Below, piece by piece: positions 12,174 through 22,639 of a stretch of DNA of 64,000 bases (positions are counted from its first letter, which is position 1; each line of letters starts with the position of its first letter). Under the pieces are notes generated by a model. The model saw nothing but the letters and a program-made list of their open reading frames with translations. It made no database searches and had not been told where the DNA came from. Source of the stretch: JAJEEA01 sp965116765 (GTDB lineage: Bacteria; Acidobacteriota; Vicinamibacteria; Vicinamibacterales; UBA8438); contig OZ220718.1 in NCBI GenBank assembly GCA_965116765.1, forward strand, positions 3,534,001-3,598,000, in the 5' to 3' direction. The position numbers and the translations under genes were made by a program.

Positions 12174-13420
12174 CAACTTTTTTTGCCCGGAGGCCCCGGG
12201 ACCACCCGGGCGACCCGGCGCTTGCCGACCTGCAGGACGAACGGGCGGGCGTCGGGCGCAAACCGGACCGCCCGATCGCGGATCCGCTCGCCGTCGACCC
12301 GCACGCTGCCCTGCTCGATGAGCCGCGTGGCGGCGCTGTTCGAGCCGGCGAAGCCCACCTCGACCATCACCGCCGGCAGCGGGGCGCCGCCGGGAGGCAC
12401 GGCGACGGACCGCTCACCCAGCTCGGACGGAAGGGCCCCGCCGCTGAACCGCCGGTCGAACTCGCGCTCGGCCGCCGTCGCGGCGTCGGCGGAATGGAAA
12501 TCGGTGACGATGCGGCGGCCCAGCGCCTGCTTCGCCCGCTTGGGATGCAGGTCGCCGGCGTCGACCTGCGCCCGCAGGCGCTGGATCTCGGCCACCGAGA
12601 GATCGGTCAACAGCTCGTACCAGCTCCACATCAGCGTGTCGGAAATCGACATGAGCTTGCCGAACATCTCGTCCGGGGGCTCGGTGATGCCCACGTAGTT
12701 GCCGGCCGACTTCGACATCTTCTCGACGCCGTCGAGGCCCACGAGGAGCGGCACCGTCATCACCACCTGCGGCGGCAGCTCGAACGAGGGCATGACGTCC
12801 CGGCCCACGTTCAGGTTGAACAGCTGATCGGTCCCCCCGAGCTCGACGTCCGCAGCCAGGTGGACGGAGTCGTAGGCCTGCGTGAGCGGGTAGAGGAACT
12901 CGTGGATCGCGATCGGCTGCCCCCGGTCGTAGCGCTGTCGGAAATGCCGGCGTTCGAGCATCTGGGCGACGTTGTAGCTGGCCGCGAGCCGTATCCAGTC
13001 CTCGCTGCGCAGCGCCCCGAGCCAGCGGCTGTTGAACTCGACGACGGTCCGGTCGGGGTCGAGCAGCTTGAACACCTGCGCCCGGTAGGTGTCGGCGTTC
13101 TCGTCGATCTCCTGCCGCGTGAGAGGCGGCCGGGTCTTCGACCGGCCGGTCGGGTCGCCGATCAGCCCCGTGAAGTCACCGATGAGGAACACGACGGTGT
13201 GGCCCAGATCCTGGAAGTGCTTCATCTTCCGGATCAGCACCGTGTGTCCGAGGTGCAGGTCCGGGGCCGTCGGATCGAAGCCGACCTTGACCACCAGCGG
13301 CCGCTCCTTCCGCGCCGCCTGCTCGAGCTTCGAGCGGAGCTCGGACTCGCGCACGACGTCGACCGCCCCCTTGGTCAGGTAGGCCATCTGCTCGGCGACG
13401 GTCTCCGCGGCGGCAGGCAT
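12170..13420 (-). CDS. tyrS: Tyrosyl-tRNA synthetase
   Basis: A 416-residue class Ic synthetase that charges tRNA-Tyr with tyrosine. The class I signatures are plain: HLGH near residue 56 (in FDPTAPDLHLGHTVL) and KMSKS near residue 238. Tyrosine-pocket motifs include IGDFTGLIGDPTGRSKTRPP. A C-terminal S4-like RNA-binding domain (AATRLIEQGSVRVDGERI) fills about residues 350-405. The length and DPTAPDLHLGH form fit the TyrZ-like type. It sits 32 bases after purN at the end of the purine run, and its TGA stop lies inside the -35 box of the rRNA promoter. Confidence 0.95.
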   Translation of the reverse strand: MPAAAETVAEQMAYLTKGAVDVVRESELRSKLEQAARKERPLVVKVGFDPTAPDLHLGHTVLIRKMKHFQDLGHTVVFLIGDFTGLIGDPTGRSKTRPPLTRQEIDENADTYRAQVFKLLDPDRTVVEFNSRWLGALRSEDWIRLAASYNVAQMLERRHFRQRYDRGQPIAIHEFLYPLTQAYDSVHLAADVELGGTDQLFNLNVGRDVMPSFELPPQVVMTVPLLVGLDGVEKMSKSAGNYVGITEPPDEMFGKLMSISDTLMWSWYELLTDLSVAEIQRLRAQVDAGDLHPKRAKQALGRRIVTDFHSADAATAAEREFDRRFSGGALPSELGERSVAVPPGGAPLPAVMVEVGFAGSNSAATRLIEQGSVRVDGERIRDRAVRFAPDARPFVLQVGKRRVARVVPGPPGKKSC

Positions 13421-13452
13421 CAGATCAGTCTATCCGAAGAACGCGGGCCGGA

Positions 13453-14139
13453 TCACCGGCCGGCGGCGCCGCGCAGGCCGACCGCGCGCACGAACCGGCG
13501 CCCCTCGACGCGCCAGCCGCCGTCGAGCACGACGCCGATGGCCTCGGGATAGATGCGGTGCTCCTCGGTCAGGATGCGGGCCGACAGGGTCTCGGGGGTG
13601 TCGTCCTCGTGCACCGGCACCGCCGCCTGCCGCACGATCGGCCCCGCGTCGAGCTCGGCGGTGACGATGTGCACGGTGGCGCCGGCGACCTTGACGCCGT
13701 GGCGCCACGCCTGCTCCTGACCGCGCAGGCCGGAGAACGCGGGCAGCAGCGAGGGATGGACGTTCAGGATGCGGTCGCGGAAGACGGATACGAACGCCGG
13801 GCCGAGGAGGCGCATGAACCCGGCGAGGCAGACGAGGGCGACGTCGTATCGGCGCAGGGCGGCCGCGAGCTCGCGGTCGTAGGCTTCTCGCGACCCGTGC
13901 GCGGTGTGGTCGAGCACCACCGTCTCGATGCCGGCGCGACGGGCGCGTTCGAGCCCCGGGGCGTCGGGCCGGTTCGAGATGACGACCGCGATCTCGGCGG
14001 CCAGCCGTCCCGCCGCAATCGCATCGATGATCGCCTGCAGATTGCTGCCGCGCCCCGAGATCAGGACCCCGAGGCGCCGGTTCGCCACGCCGCCGCCTGC
14101 CGCGCCGAGGCCCGCCCCCCCCGCGTCCGAACGGGTCAT
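13453..14139 (-). CDS. purN: Phosphoribosylglycinamide formyltransferase PurN
   Basis: A 228-residue folate-dependent GAR transformylase, adding the C8 formyl group in purine synthesis. The family motifs are LGVLISGRGSNLQAIIDAI near residue 21, the catalytic Asn/His segment ILNVHPSLLPAF, and VAGATVHIVTAELDAGPI with the catalytic Asp. The start ATG at 14139 overlaps the purM stop in an ATGA arrangement, implying translational coupling. A longer Arg-rich N-terminal extension is possible upstream in frame, but the overlap favours this start. Confidence 0.95.
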   Translation of the reverse strand: MTRSDAGGAGLGAAGGGVANRRLGVLISGRGSNLQAIIDAIAAGRLAAEIAVVISNRPDAPGLERARRAGIETVVLDHTAHGSREAYDRELAAALRRYDVALVCLAGFMRLLGPAFVSVFRDRILNVHPSLLPAFSGLRGQEQAWRHGVKVAGATVHIVTAELDAGPIVRQAAVPVHEDDTPETLSARILTEEHRIYPEAIGVVLDGGWRVEGRRFVRAVGLRGAAGR

Positions 14140-15185
14140 GGGTACCGCACCGCGCCGCCGCCGTCCGTGACCCGGCCGATGACGACAGCGCCCGGCTCGC
14201 CACGCCGGCCGAACCACGCGAGCAGGGCGTCGCACTCTTCCGGTGCGCAGAAGACGACGAGGCCGATGCCCATGTTGAACGTGCGGAACGCCTCGGCGTC
14301 GGTCAGGCCGCCGTGGCGCTGCAGGAACGCGAACACCGGCGGCGGCGCCCAGGCGCGCCGGTCGATGTCGACGCCGGCGCCGGGGGGAAGCACGCGGGGA
14401 AGATTGTCGGTCAGCCCCCCGCCGGTGACGTGGGCCATGGCCTTCACGGCCCCCGCCCCCTCGGCGAGGAGAGGCGACACCAGTGGCAGATACGAGCGGT
14501 GGGTCCGCAGCAGCACGTCGCCCACCGGCCCGTCGAGGCCGTCCGGCTCCGAGTCGACGTCCAGGCCCAGGGTGTCGAACACGATGCGGCGGGCGAGCGA
14601 GTAGCCGTTGGTGTGGAGGCCGTTCGACGGCAGGCCGATCAGCTCGTCGCCGGGGCGGATGCCGCGGCCGTCGATGAGGCGATCACGGTCTGCGACGCCC
14701 ACGATGAACCCCGCGAGATCGTACTCGCCGTCGGCGTAGAACCCCGGCATCTCCGCCGTCTCGCCGCCGAGGAGGGCGCACCCGTTCTCGGTGCAGGCGG
14801 CCGCGATGCCGCGGACCACCGCCTCGGTGACGTCCGGCGAGAGCCGCCCCGTAGCGAGATAGTCCAGGAAGAAGAGGGGCCTCGCGCCCTGCACCAGGAT
14901 GTCGTTGACGCAGTGGTTGACGAGGTCGCGGCCGACCGTGTCGTGCCGGCCGGCGAGGAACGCCACCTTCAGCTTCGTCCCGACCCCGTCGGCGCTCGAC
15001 ACGAGCACGGGGTCGGCCAGCCCCGTCAGGTCGGGGCGGAACAGGCCGCCGAAGCTGCCGATCTCAGAGAGGACGCCGGGAGTGAACGTTCCGCGCGCGA
15101 GGGCCCGGATTCGCCGCACCGCCTCCGCGCCGGCGTCGATGTCGACGCCCGCGGACCGGTAATCGAGGGCGGCCCGGGTCGTCAT
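14136..15185 (-). CDS. purM: Phosphoribosylformylglycinamidine cyclo-ligase PurM
   Basis: A 349-residue AIR synthetase that closes the imidazole ring of purines with ATP. The N terminus reads MTTRAALDYRSAGVDIDAG and is followed by the ATP-site segment SSADGVGTKLKVAF. Other family motifs are GGETAEMPGFY, LPSNGLHTNGYSLAR and HVTGGGLTDNLPRVLP. The length is normal for PurM. Start and stop both overlap neighbours by four bases (purF before, purN after), so the three are read as a coupled block. Confidence 0.96.
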   Translation of the reverse strand: MTTRAALDYRSAGVDIDAGAEAVRRIRALARGTFTPGVLSEIGSFGGLFRPDLTGLADPVLVSSADGVGTKLKVAFLAGRHDTVGRDLVNHCVNDILVQGARPLFFLDYLATGRLSPDVTEAVVRGIAAACTENGCALLGGETAEMPGFYADGEYDLAGFIVGVADRDRLIDGRGIRPGDELIGLPSNGLHTNGYSLARRIVFDTLGLDVDSEPDGLDGPVGDVLLRTHRSYLPLVSPLLAEGAGAVKAMAHVTGGGLTDNLPRVLPPGAGVDIDRRAWAPPPVFAFLQRHGGLTDAEAFRTFNMGIGLVVFCAPEECDALLAWFGRRGEPGAVVIGRVTDGGGAVRYP

Positions 15186-16597
15186 GGCACGTCCGGCAGC
15201 TTCAGCGCCATCTGCATGTAGGCTTCCGCGTCCTTCGGGCCCGCGACCGGGTACGTGCCGGTGTAGCACGAGGTGCAGTAGTCCCCGTTCCGGGCCCCGA
15301 CCGCCTCGCGCAACCCTTCCAGGCTGAGGTAGGCGAGCGTGTCCGACTTGACGTACCGGCAGATGTCCTCGACGGCGTGGTTCGCCGCGATGAGCTCCGA
15401 CTGCCTCGGGGTGTCGATGCCGTAGTAGCAGGGAGAAACCGTCGGCGGGCAGCTGATCCGCATGTGGATCTCGCGGGCGCCGGCGGCGCGGATCATCCCG
15501 ACGATCTTGCGGCTGGTCGTTCCCCGCACGATGGAGTCGTCGACGAGCACGACCCGCTTCCCCTCGAGAACGCTCCGCACCGGATTCAGCTTGACGCGCA
15601 CGCGGAACCCGCGGATCTCCTGCTGCGGCGCGAGGAACGTCCGGCCGACGAAGTGGTTCCGGATGAGCCCCATCCGCAGCGGCAGACCCGCCGCCTCGGC
15701 GTAGCCCATGGCCGCGCAGATGCCGGAGTCGGGTATCGGCACGACGACGTCGGCGTCCACCGGCATCTCGCGTGCGAGCAGCCGGCCGAAGTTGGTCCGC
15801 ACCTCGTGAACGCTCTGGCCGAAGACCACGCTGTCGGGCCGGGCGAAGTACACGTGCTCGAACACGCAGTGCGAGGGCGCGGCGGACGGAAACGGCCGGA
15901 ACGAGCGCGGGCCGTCGCGCCCGATGACCAGCAGCTCGCCCGGCTCGACGTCCCGCACGTACTCCGCCCCTATCAGATCGAGGGCGCAGGTCTCCGAGCA
16001 CACCACGGTCGCGTCGCCGAGGGCGCCGAGCACGAGGGGGCGGAACCCGTAGGGGTCGCGCACCGCCATCAGGAAGTCGCGGGTCAGGACGACGAGCGAG
16101 AACGCCCCCCGCACCTGCCGGACCGACTCGACGACGGCGTCGGGGGGGGTATCGGCGGTCGACCGGGCGTAGAGGTGCAGCACGACCTCGGTGTCGCTGC
16201 CGGTCTGGAAGATGGACCCCTGCCGGACCAGGTCCTGGCGCAGCTCGACCGCGTTGATGAGGTTCCCGTTGTGGCAGAGGGCGATCTCGCCGTGCGCACA
16301 GTCGATGAGAAGCGGCTGGGCGTTGACGATCCGGCTGTCGCCCGCCGTCGAGTACCGCACGTGGCCGATGGCGGTGTCGCCTCCCAGAGCGGCGAGGGCC
16401 GTCTCGTCGATGGCCTCCGACACCTGCCCCATGGCCCGCGTCAGGTGCAGGCGCTCGGCGTCGCTGGTGGCGATGCCGGCGCTCTCCTGGCCCCGGTGCT
16501 GCAGCGCGTACAACCCGAGACGGGTCAGGGCCGGCGCCTCCGGATGCCCGTGGATGCCGAAGACGCCGCATTCGTCGTGGAACTTGTCGTCGTCCAT
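15182..16597 (-). CDS. purF: Amidophosphoribosyltransferase PurF
   Basis: A 471-residue glutamine-PRPP amidotransferase, the committed step of purine synthesis. The N-terminal glutamine amidohydrolase starts MDDDKFHDECGVFGIHGH, and the likely mature nucleophile is Cys10 after propeptide removal. The PRPP-binding domain has VVLVDDSIVRGTTSRKIV near residue 350. C-terminal cysteines (ISCPPTVSPCYYGIDTP and DYCTSCYTG) fit the iron-sulfur-cluster type of PurF. The start ATG at 16597 has no strong ribosome binding site. Unlike its neighbours, the gene is separated from purL by about 280 bases of repeats. Confidence 0.95.
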   Translation of the reverse strand: MDDDKFHDECGVFGIHGHPEAPALTRLGLYALQHRGQESAGIATSDAERLHLTRAMGQVSEAIDETALAALGGDTAIGHVRYSTAGDSRIVNAQPLLIDCAHGEIALCHNGNLINAVELRQDLVRQGSIFQTGSDTEVVLHLYARSTADTPPDAVVESVRQVRGAFSLVVLTRDFLMAVRDPYGFRPLVLGALGDATVVCSETCALDLIGAEYVRDVEPGELLVIGRDGPRSFRPFPSAAPSHCVFEHVYFARPDSVVFGQSVHEVRTNFGRLLAREMPVDADVVVPIPDSGICAAMGYAEAAGLPLRMGLIRNHFVGRTFLAPQQEIRGFRVRVKLNPVRSVLEGKRVVLVDDSIVRGTTSRKIVGMIRAAGAREIHMRISCPPTVSPCYYGIDTPRQSELIAANHAVEDICRYVKSDTLAYLSLEGLREAVGARNGDYCTSCYTGTYPVAGPKDAEAYMQMALKLPDVP

Positions 16598-16876
16598 GAC
16601 CAGCCCGTCAATCGTCGCCGAACGCGACCGCAAGGTCGCGCTGCGGCCTCCGTCCGCGCCCGGCCAAACCCTCCAGCCGTCCGCGCCGTTCCAGGCGCTG
16701 ACGCCTGCCCCGCCTATCGTCGCCGAACGCGACCGCAAGGTCGCGCTGCGGCCTCCACCTGGCGCCCGCCCAGCCGCCCCTCCAGGCGTCCGCGCCGTTC
16801 CAGCCGCCCATCGTCGCCTTCGGCTCCCGCTGGGCGCCCAACCGCCCCTGCCAGTAGCCTGCACCGTTCTACGGCT
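16598..16876 (-). repeat. Repeat array between purL and purF (family B derived)
   Basis: Three imperfect units. A 41-base sequence containing GGTCGCGTTCGGCGACGAT is present at 16611-16651 and again at 16716-16756, and a diverged third unit reaches 16810. Each unit also has a GGAACGGCGCGGAC-like segment. The purL-proximal part (GTTGGGCGCC, GGAGCCGAAGGCGACGAT) matches the family B element next to nhaC. GCGCGACC and GGTCGCG form a small hairpin in two units. No gene is seen here. Confidence 0.75.
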
Positions 16877-19177
16877 CTACGGCGCAGACTCCCGGGGCGC
16901 AGACCCCTCCACCTCTGCCGGGTCGAGATGACGGGTCAGCCCGGTCGCCCAAGCGTGCTCGGCCGTCTCCAGCGCCAGGTCGGCGACCACGTCGCCGGCC
17001 ACCGCTACCGTCAGCCGATCGCCCCCGGTCCGGCCGATCGCCGCCGCCGGCACGCCGGCGCCGCGCGCCCGCGCGAGCAGCTCGGCCCGCCGGGCCGGAG
17101 TCACCGAGACGACGATCCGGGACGGCGATTCCCCGAACAGGACCCGCACCACGTCGAATCCGTCGTTCGAGCCGGTCGGCCCCGGCAGCTCGACGCGCGC
17201 GCCGATGCCGCCGCTCTCGATGCAGCACTCGGCCAGGGCCACCGCGAGCCCGCCTTCAGCGCAGTCGTGGGCCGAACATACCATCCCGCAACCGGCCGCA
17301 TCCACCACCAGGCGCTGCAGCGCCCGCTCGCGGTCCAAGTCGACGGGGGCGGGACGTCCCCGCACCAGGCCGTGCACCCGCTTCAGGTACTCGCTGCCCC
17401 CGAGCCCCCCCGCGCCGGCCGGGTCGGGAACCGCGTCTCCGAGCAGGACGACGTCGAGCCCGGCGGCCGGGAAGAGGCGGGTCAGCACCCGTCCGGCGTC
17501 CTCGAGAAGCCCCACCACCCCGAGCACCGGCGTGGGATCGATGGCCTGCCCGTCGGTCTCGTTGTACAGGCTGACGTTGCCGCCGGTGATGGGAATGCCG
17601 AGGGCGCGGCACCCCTCGGCGATGCCGTCCACCGCCTCGACGAACTGCCACATGATGTCGGGGCGCTCCGGGTTGCCGAAGTTCAGGCAGTTGGTCGCCC
17701 CGATCGGCTCGGCCCCGGCGCAGGCCACGTTGCGCGCCGCCTCCGCCACCGCGAGCCGGCCGCCCTCGCGCGGGTCCAGCCAGGTGTGGCGCCCGTTGCC
17801 GTCCACCGACATCGCGAGGGCGCGGCCGGTCCCCTTGATGCGCACGACCGCGGCGCCGAGACCCGGCAGGGCCACCGTGTTGGTGCGCACCATGTGGTCG
17901 TACTGGCGGTAGATCCAGCGCTTGCTCGCGATGACCGGCGACGCCAGCAGGTCCAGCCAGGTGCGGGCCAGGTCGGCAGGAACGGAAAGCGCAGACAGGT
18001 CGAGGCGCTGCGCCTCGTCCAGCCAGGCCGGGTACCGCGTCGGGCGGTCGTACAGCGGCGCGGCGTCGGCCAGCTCCCGGTTCGGAATCTCGGCCACCAC
18101 CTCGCCGCGGTCGCGCACCCGCAGCAGGCCGTCGCCGGTGACCTCGCCGATCGGCACCGCGTGCAGGTCCCACTTGTCGAAGATCCGCTCCACCTCCGCC
18201 TCGCGCCCCCGCCTGACCACGAGCAGCATCCGCTCCTGCGACTCCGACAGCATGATCTCGTAGGGCGTCATGCCCGTCTCGCGCTGCGGCACCCGCGAGA
18301 CGTCGACGTCGATGCCGGTCCCCCCCCGGGCCGCCATCTCGCAGGTCGAGCAGGTCAGCCCCGCCGCCCCCATGTCCTGGATGCCGACGAGCGCGTCGGT
18401 CTCCATGACCTCGAGGCAGGCCTCGAGCAGCAGCTTCTCCATGAACGGGTCGCCGACCTGCACCGCCGGCCGGTTGTCGGCGGAGGAGTCGTCGAACTCG
18501 GCCGAGGCCATGGTAGCCCCGTGGATGCCGTCGCGCCCGGTCTTCGCCCCCACGTAGTAGACGGGGTTGCCGGCCCCCGAGGCGACCCCCTTGGCGAGCC
18601 GCTCGGCCTTCGCCACCCCCAGGCAGAACACGTTCACGAGGGGGTTGCCGGCGTATCCGGGCTCGAACGCGACCTCGCCGCCCACGGTGGGGATGCCGAT
18701 GCTGTTGCCGTAGCCGGCGATGCCCGCGACAACCCCGTCGACGAGGCGGACGGTCTCCGGGGTCGGCCGGCCGTGCTCGTCCTCGAGGGCGCCGAACCGC
18801 AACGAGTCGAGCAGGGCGATGGGCCTCGCCCCCATCGTGAAGATGTCGCGGATGATGCCGCCGACGCCGGTTGCGGCCCCCTGGTAGGGCTCGATGAACG
18901 AGGGATGGTTGTGGGACTCGATCTTGAACACCGCGGCGAGGCCGTCGCCGACGTCGACCGCGCCCGCGTTCTCGCCCGGCCCCTGCAGCACGCGCGGGCC
19001 GTCCGTGGGAAACCGCCGCAGGTGCCGTCGCGAGCTCTTGTAGCTGCAGTGCTCGGACCACATCACCGAGAAGATCCCCAGCTCGGTGAGCGTCGGCTCG
19101 CGGCCGAGAATCTCCACCAGCCGGCGGTACTCGTCCGCGCTCAGCCCGTGCGCGTCGATGGTCGCCTGCTCGATCAC
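16877..19177 (-). CDS. purL: Phosphoribosylformylglycinamidine synthase subunit PurL
   Basis: A 766-residue small-type PurL that works with PurQ and PurS to convert FGAR to FGAM. The N terminus (VIEQATIDAHGLSADEY) is followed by LTELGIFSVMWSEHCSYKSS with the family's ATP/substrate residues, then GPGENAGAVDVGDGLA and SHNHPSFIEPYQGAATGVGG. The second half repeats the PurM-like fold, with TNCLNFGNPERP, ITGGNVSLYNET and SAHDCAEGGLAVALAE. The GTG start at 19177 overlaps the purQ TGA. The stop (TAG at 16877-16879) lies inside a family B repeat, whose sequence supplies the last few codons (ESAP). Confidence 0.95.
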   Translation of the reverse strand: MIEQATIDAHGLSADEYRRLVEILGREPTLTELGIFSVMWSEHCSYKSSRRHLRRFPTDGPRVLQGPGENAGAVDVGDGLAAVFKIESHNHPSFIEPYQGAATGVGGIIRDIFTMGARPIALLDSLRFGALEDEHGRPTPETVRLVDGVVAGIAGYGNSIGIPTVGGEVAFEPGYAGNPLVNVFCLGVAKAERLAKGVASGAGNPVYYVGAKTGRDGIHGATMASAEFDDSSADNRPAVQVGDPFMEKLLLEACLEVMETDALVGIQDMGAAGLTCSTCEMAARGGTGIDVDVSRVPQRETGMTPYEIMLSESQERMLLVVRRGREAEVERIFDKWDLHAVPIGEVTGDGLLRVRDRGEVVAEIPNRELADAAPLYDRPTRYPAWLDEAQRLDLSALSVPADLARTWLDLLASPVIASKRWIYRQYDHMVRTNTVALPGLGAAVVRIKGTGRALAMSVDGNGRHTWLDPREGGRLAVAEAARNVACAGAEPIGATNCLNFGNPERPDIMWQFVEAVDGIAEGCRALGIPITGGNVSLYNETDGQAIDPTPVLGVVGLLEDAGRVLTRLFPAAGLDVVLLGDAVPDPAGAGGLGGSEYLKRVHGLVRGRPAPVDLDRERALQRLVVDAAGCGMVCSAHDCAEGGLAVALAECCIESGGIGARVELPGPTGSNDGFDVVRVLFGESPSRIVVSVTPARRAELLARARGAGVPAAAIGRTGGDRLTVAVAGDVVADLALETAEHAWATGLTRHLDPAEVEGSAPRESAP

Positions 19178-19878
19178 GCGGCACCCGTCGCGGTCATCGC
19201 CGCCACCACGGACTCGAGCACCACCCGGCCGTCCTCGCTCCCGAGGGCCGACTCGCAGGCCCGTTCGGGATGGGGCATGAGCCCGACGACGTTGCGGCGG
19301 CGGTTGCACACGCCGGCGATCCGGCGCAGCGACCCGTTGGGATTGGCGGCGTCGGTGGCCGCGCCCTCGGCGTCGCAGTAGCGGAAGACGACCTGCCGGT
19401 TCGCCTCGAGGGCGTCCACCGTCTCCGGCGCGGCGTGGTAGCTGCCCTCGCCGTGCGCGATCGGCAGCCTGAGCACCTGCCCGGCCGCCGCCCCGCAGCT
19501 GAACGGGGTGTCGGTCTGCTCGACCCGGACGTGGACGTGCCGGCACAGGAACTTGAGCCGGCGGTTCCGCAGCAGGGCGCCGTCGAGCAGGCCGGCCTCG
19601 AGCAGGACCTGGAACCCGTTGCAGATGCCGATGACCGGCCCGCCCGCGTCCGCGAACTCGCGGACCCGGCGCATCACCGGCGAGAACCGCGCAATCGCCC
19701 CGGTCCGCAGGTAGTCCCCGTAGGAGAACCCCCCCGGCAGCACGACCGCGTCGGCGCCCCGCAGGTCCGAGTCCTTGTGCCAGACGAGCTCCGCCTGCTG
19801 CCCCAGCACGTGCCTGACCGCGTGGCAGGCGTCGTGATCGCAGTTCGAGCCGGGAAACTCGATGATCGCGAACTTCAA
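19174..19878 (-). CDS. purQ: Phosphoribosylformylglycinamidine synthase glutaminase subunit PurQ
   Basis: A 234-residue class I glutamine amidotransferase that supplies ammonia to PurL. The N terminus is MKFAIIEFPGSNCDHDACHA. The nucleophile elbow is PVIGICNGFQVLLEAGLL, with Cys near residue 86, and the C-terminal NVVGLMPHPERACES contributes the His and Glu. ATGA overlaps on both sides (purS before, purL after) indicate tight coupling. Confidence 0.96.
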   Translation of the reverse strand: MKFAIIEFPGSNCDHDACHAVRHVLGQQAELVWHKDSDLRGADAVVLPGGFSYGDYLRTGAIARFSPVMRRVREFADAGGPVIGICNGFQVLLEAGLLDGALLRNRRLKFLCRHVHVRVEQTDTPFSCGAAAGQVLRLPIAHGEGSYHAAPETVDALEANRQVVFRYCDAEGAATDAANPNGSLRRIAGVCNRRRNVVGLMPHPERACESALGSEDGRVVLESVVAAMTATGAA

Positions 19879-20117
19879 CCGTCGACCTCCACCCGATAGC
19901 TCTCGATCACCGGATTGGCCAGCAGCCGGTCCGCGACCTCGGCCACGAGGGTGCGCGCCGCCGCCGGCGTCTCCGCGTCGACGTCCAGCTCGAAGTACTT
20001 CCCCTGCCGCACGTCCCGCACCGCTCCGTACCCCATCGAGCCCAGCGCCTCGACGATGGTCCGGCCCTGCGGGTCGAACACCGAGGGCTTCAGGGTGACG
20101 AACACTCTCGTTCTCAC
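19875..20117 (-). CDS. purS: Phosphoribosylformylglycinamidine synthase subunit PurS
   Basis: An 80-residue PurS, the small structural subunit of the three-part FGAM synthase. Family motifs are KPSVFDPQGRTIVEALGSMG and VRQGKYFELDVD. It overlaps purQ by four bases. Its presence explains why purL here is the short, multi-subunit form. Confidence 0.95.
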   Translation of the reverse strand: MRTRVFVTLKPSVFDPQGRTIVEALGSMGYGAVRDVRQGKYFELDVDAETPAAARTLVAEVADRLLANPVIESYRVEVDG

Positions 20118-20180
20118 GCCGCGGCTCCCCCCGATCCGGTGACGGCGCGCCCGATTCCGCGCCGGCCCGTCTCTGCGCCT

Positions 20181-21551
<1,371 letters not shown>

Positions 21552-21613
21552 GACGTTGCGGACACTTGGCAGCCCGTGGCGATAGTCCCCGCTGCATTCG
21601 AGCGGCGATGCAT

Positions 21614-21683
21614 CCCGCCTGACTGCGTTGTTCGTCGGTTACATGTGCCCAACATGCGCCCTCCTCACGCCTTGTCAGGCGGG
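21614..21683 (-). repeat. Family A inverted-repeat element, copy 2
   Basis: A 70-base element with perfect 10-base inverted ends (CCCGCCTGAC and GTCAGGCGGG) and the same core as the copy at 1914-1977, in opposite orientation. The TGA stop of the upstream WalJ-type gene is the TGA inside its end repeat, so the element supplies the last codons of that protein. It fills most of the spacer before purB. Confidence 0.75.
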
Positions 21684-22568
21684 CGCCTCGCCACTCTCGG
21701 TGCAACGCGGGGCTTTCGCCGCGGGCTGCTGGAAGGGCAGGGCGATCTGACGCCCGGAAAGCGCAGCGGGGCCGGGACGCGCGCCCCGGGCATCGAGGCG
21801 CACCGTCTCCGTCACCCGGTCCTGGCGGGTCACGACGACCCGTACCTCGGATCGGCCCGACGCCTCGAGGGCCTCGCGGCAGGTCATCTCGGCGAGCTCG
21901 GGCAGGTTGTTGACCCGGCTGAGGTGGGCGAGCACCAGGCACTCGACCGAGGGCCCGAGGTCCTCGCGGACGAACCGGGCGAGCGCCTCGTTCGACAGGT
22001 GGCCGCGCTCGCCGGCGATGCGCGCCTTGGTGGATGCGGAGTACGGACCGACCCGCAACAGGTCCTCCGCGTGGTTCGACTCCATCACCAGCAGGCGGCA
22101 CCGCCGAAACCGGGAACGCAGGGCGGCGGTCGTCACGCCGACGTCGGTCGCAAAGCCGATGTCCCCGGCCGGCGTCTCGATGTGGAACGCCACCGTCTCG
22201 GCGTCGGCGTCGTGAGAAACCTCGAACGGGGTGATGCGGAAGGCGCCGATTTCGGCCGGGGCGTCGCACTCGAGTCCGCCCCACGACCAGACGTCGGGAC
22301 CGGGCCAGACGGCGCGCGTGGCCGCGGTCGCGTGTACCGGCACCTCGTAGCGGCGGGAGAACAGCGCCGCGCCGCGGGTGTGGTCGCCGTGGGCGTGGGT
22401 GATGACGACGGCGGCGACGTTCTCGGGCGCCACCCCGATCACGTCCAGCCGCCGGGCCGTCTCCTTGCAGCTCAGCCCCGCGTCGATGAGCACCCGCGAC
22501 TCGCCCTCCTGCAACAGCGTCGCGTTTCCCGCGCTCCCGCTGCCGAGAACCGTCAGCAGGACAGGCAT
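21675..22568 (-). CDS. Metallo-beta-lactamase-fold hydrolase, WalJ/YycJ type
   Basis: A 297-residue metallohydrolase. It opens MPVLLTVLGSGSAGNATLLQ and carries the zinc motif ITHAHGDHTRG near residue 57, then SHDADAETVAF and FATDVGVTT. VMESNH near residue 165 and LAHLSRVNN are typical of the YycJ/WalJ branch, which has been linked to DNA mismatch repair and exonuclease activity. ATG 22568 was chosen because family homology starts there. The last codons and stop run into a family A repeat. The gene lies between the M16 peptidase and purB on the same strand. Confidence 0.82.
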   Translation of the reverse strand: MPVLLTVLGSGSAGNATLLQEGESRVLIDAGLSCKETARRLDVIGVAPENVAAVVITHAHGDHTRGAALFSRRYEVPVHATAATRAVWPGPDVWSWGGLECDAPAEIGAFRITPFEVSHDADAETVAFHIETPAGDIGFATDVGVTTAALRSRFRRCRLLVMESNHAEDLLRVGPYSASTKARIAGERGHLSNEALARFVREDLGPSVECLVLAHLSRVNNLPELAEMTCREALEASGRSEVRVVVTRQDRVTETVRLDARGARPGPAALSGRQIALPFQQPAAKAPRCTESGEAPA

Positions 22569-22639
22569 CACGCGGGAATCCCGTCGCCGACCGCGGGGCG
22601 TTGCGGCGCGGCGGCCCGGCCGGCCGATCCGCGCGGACG

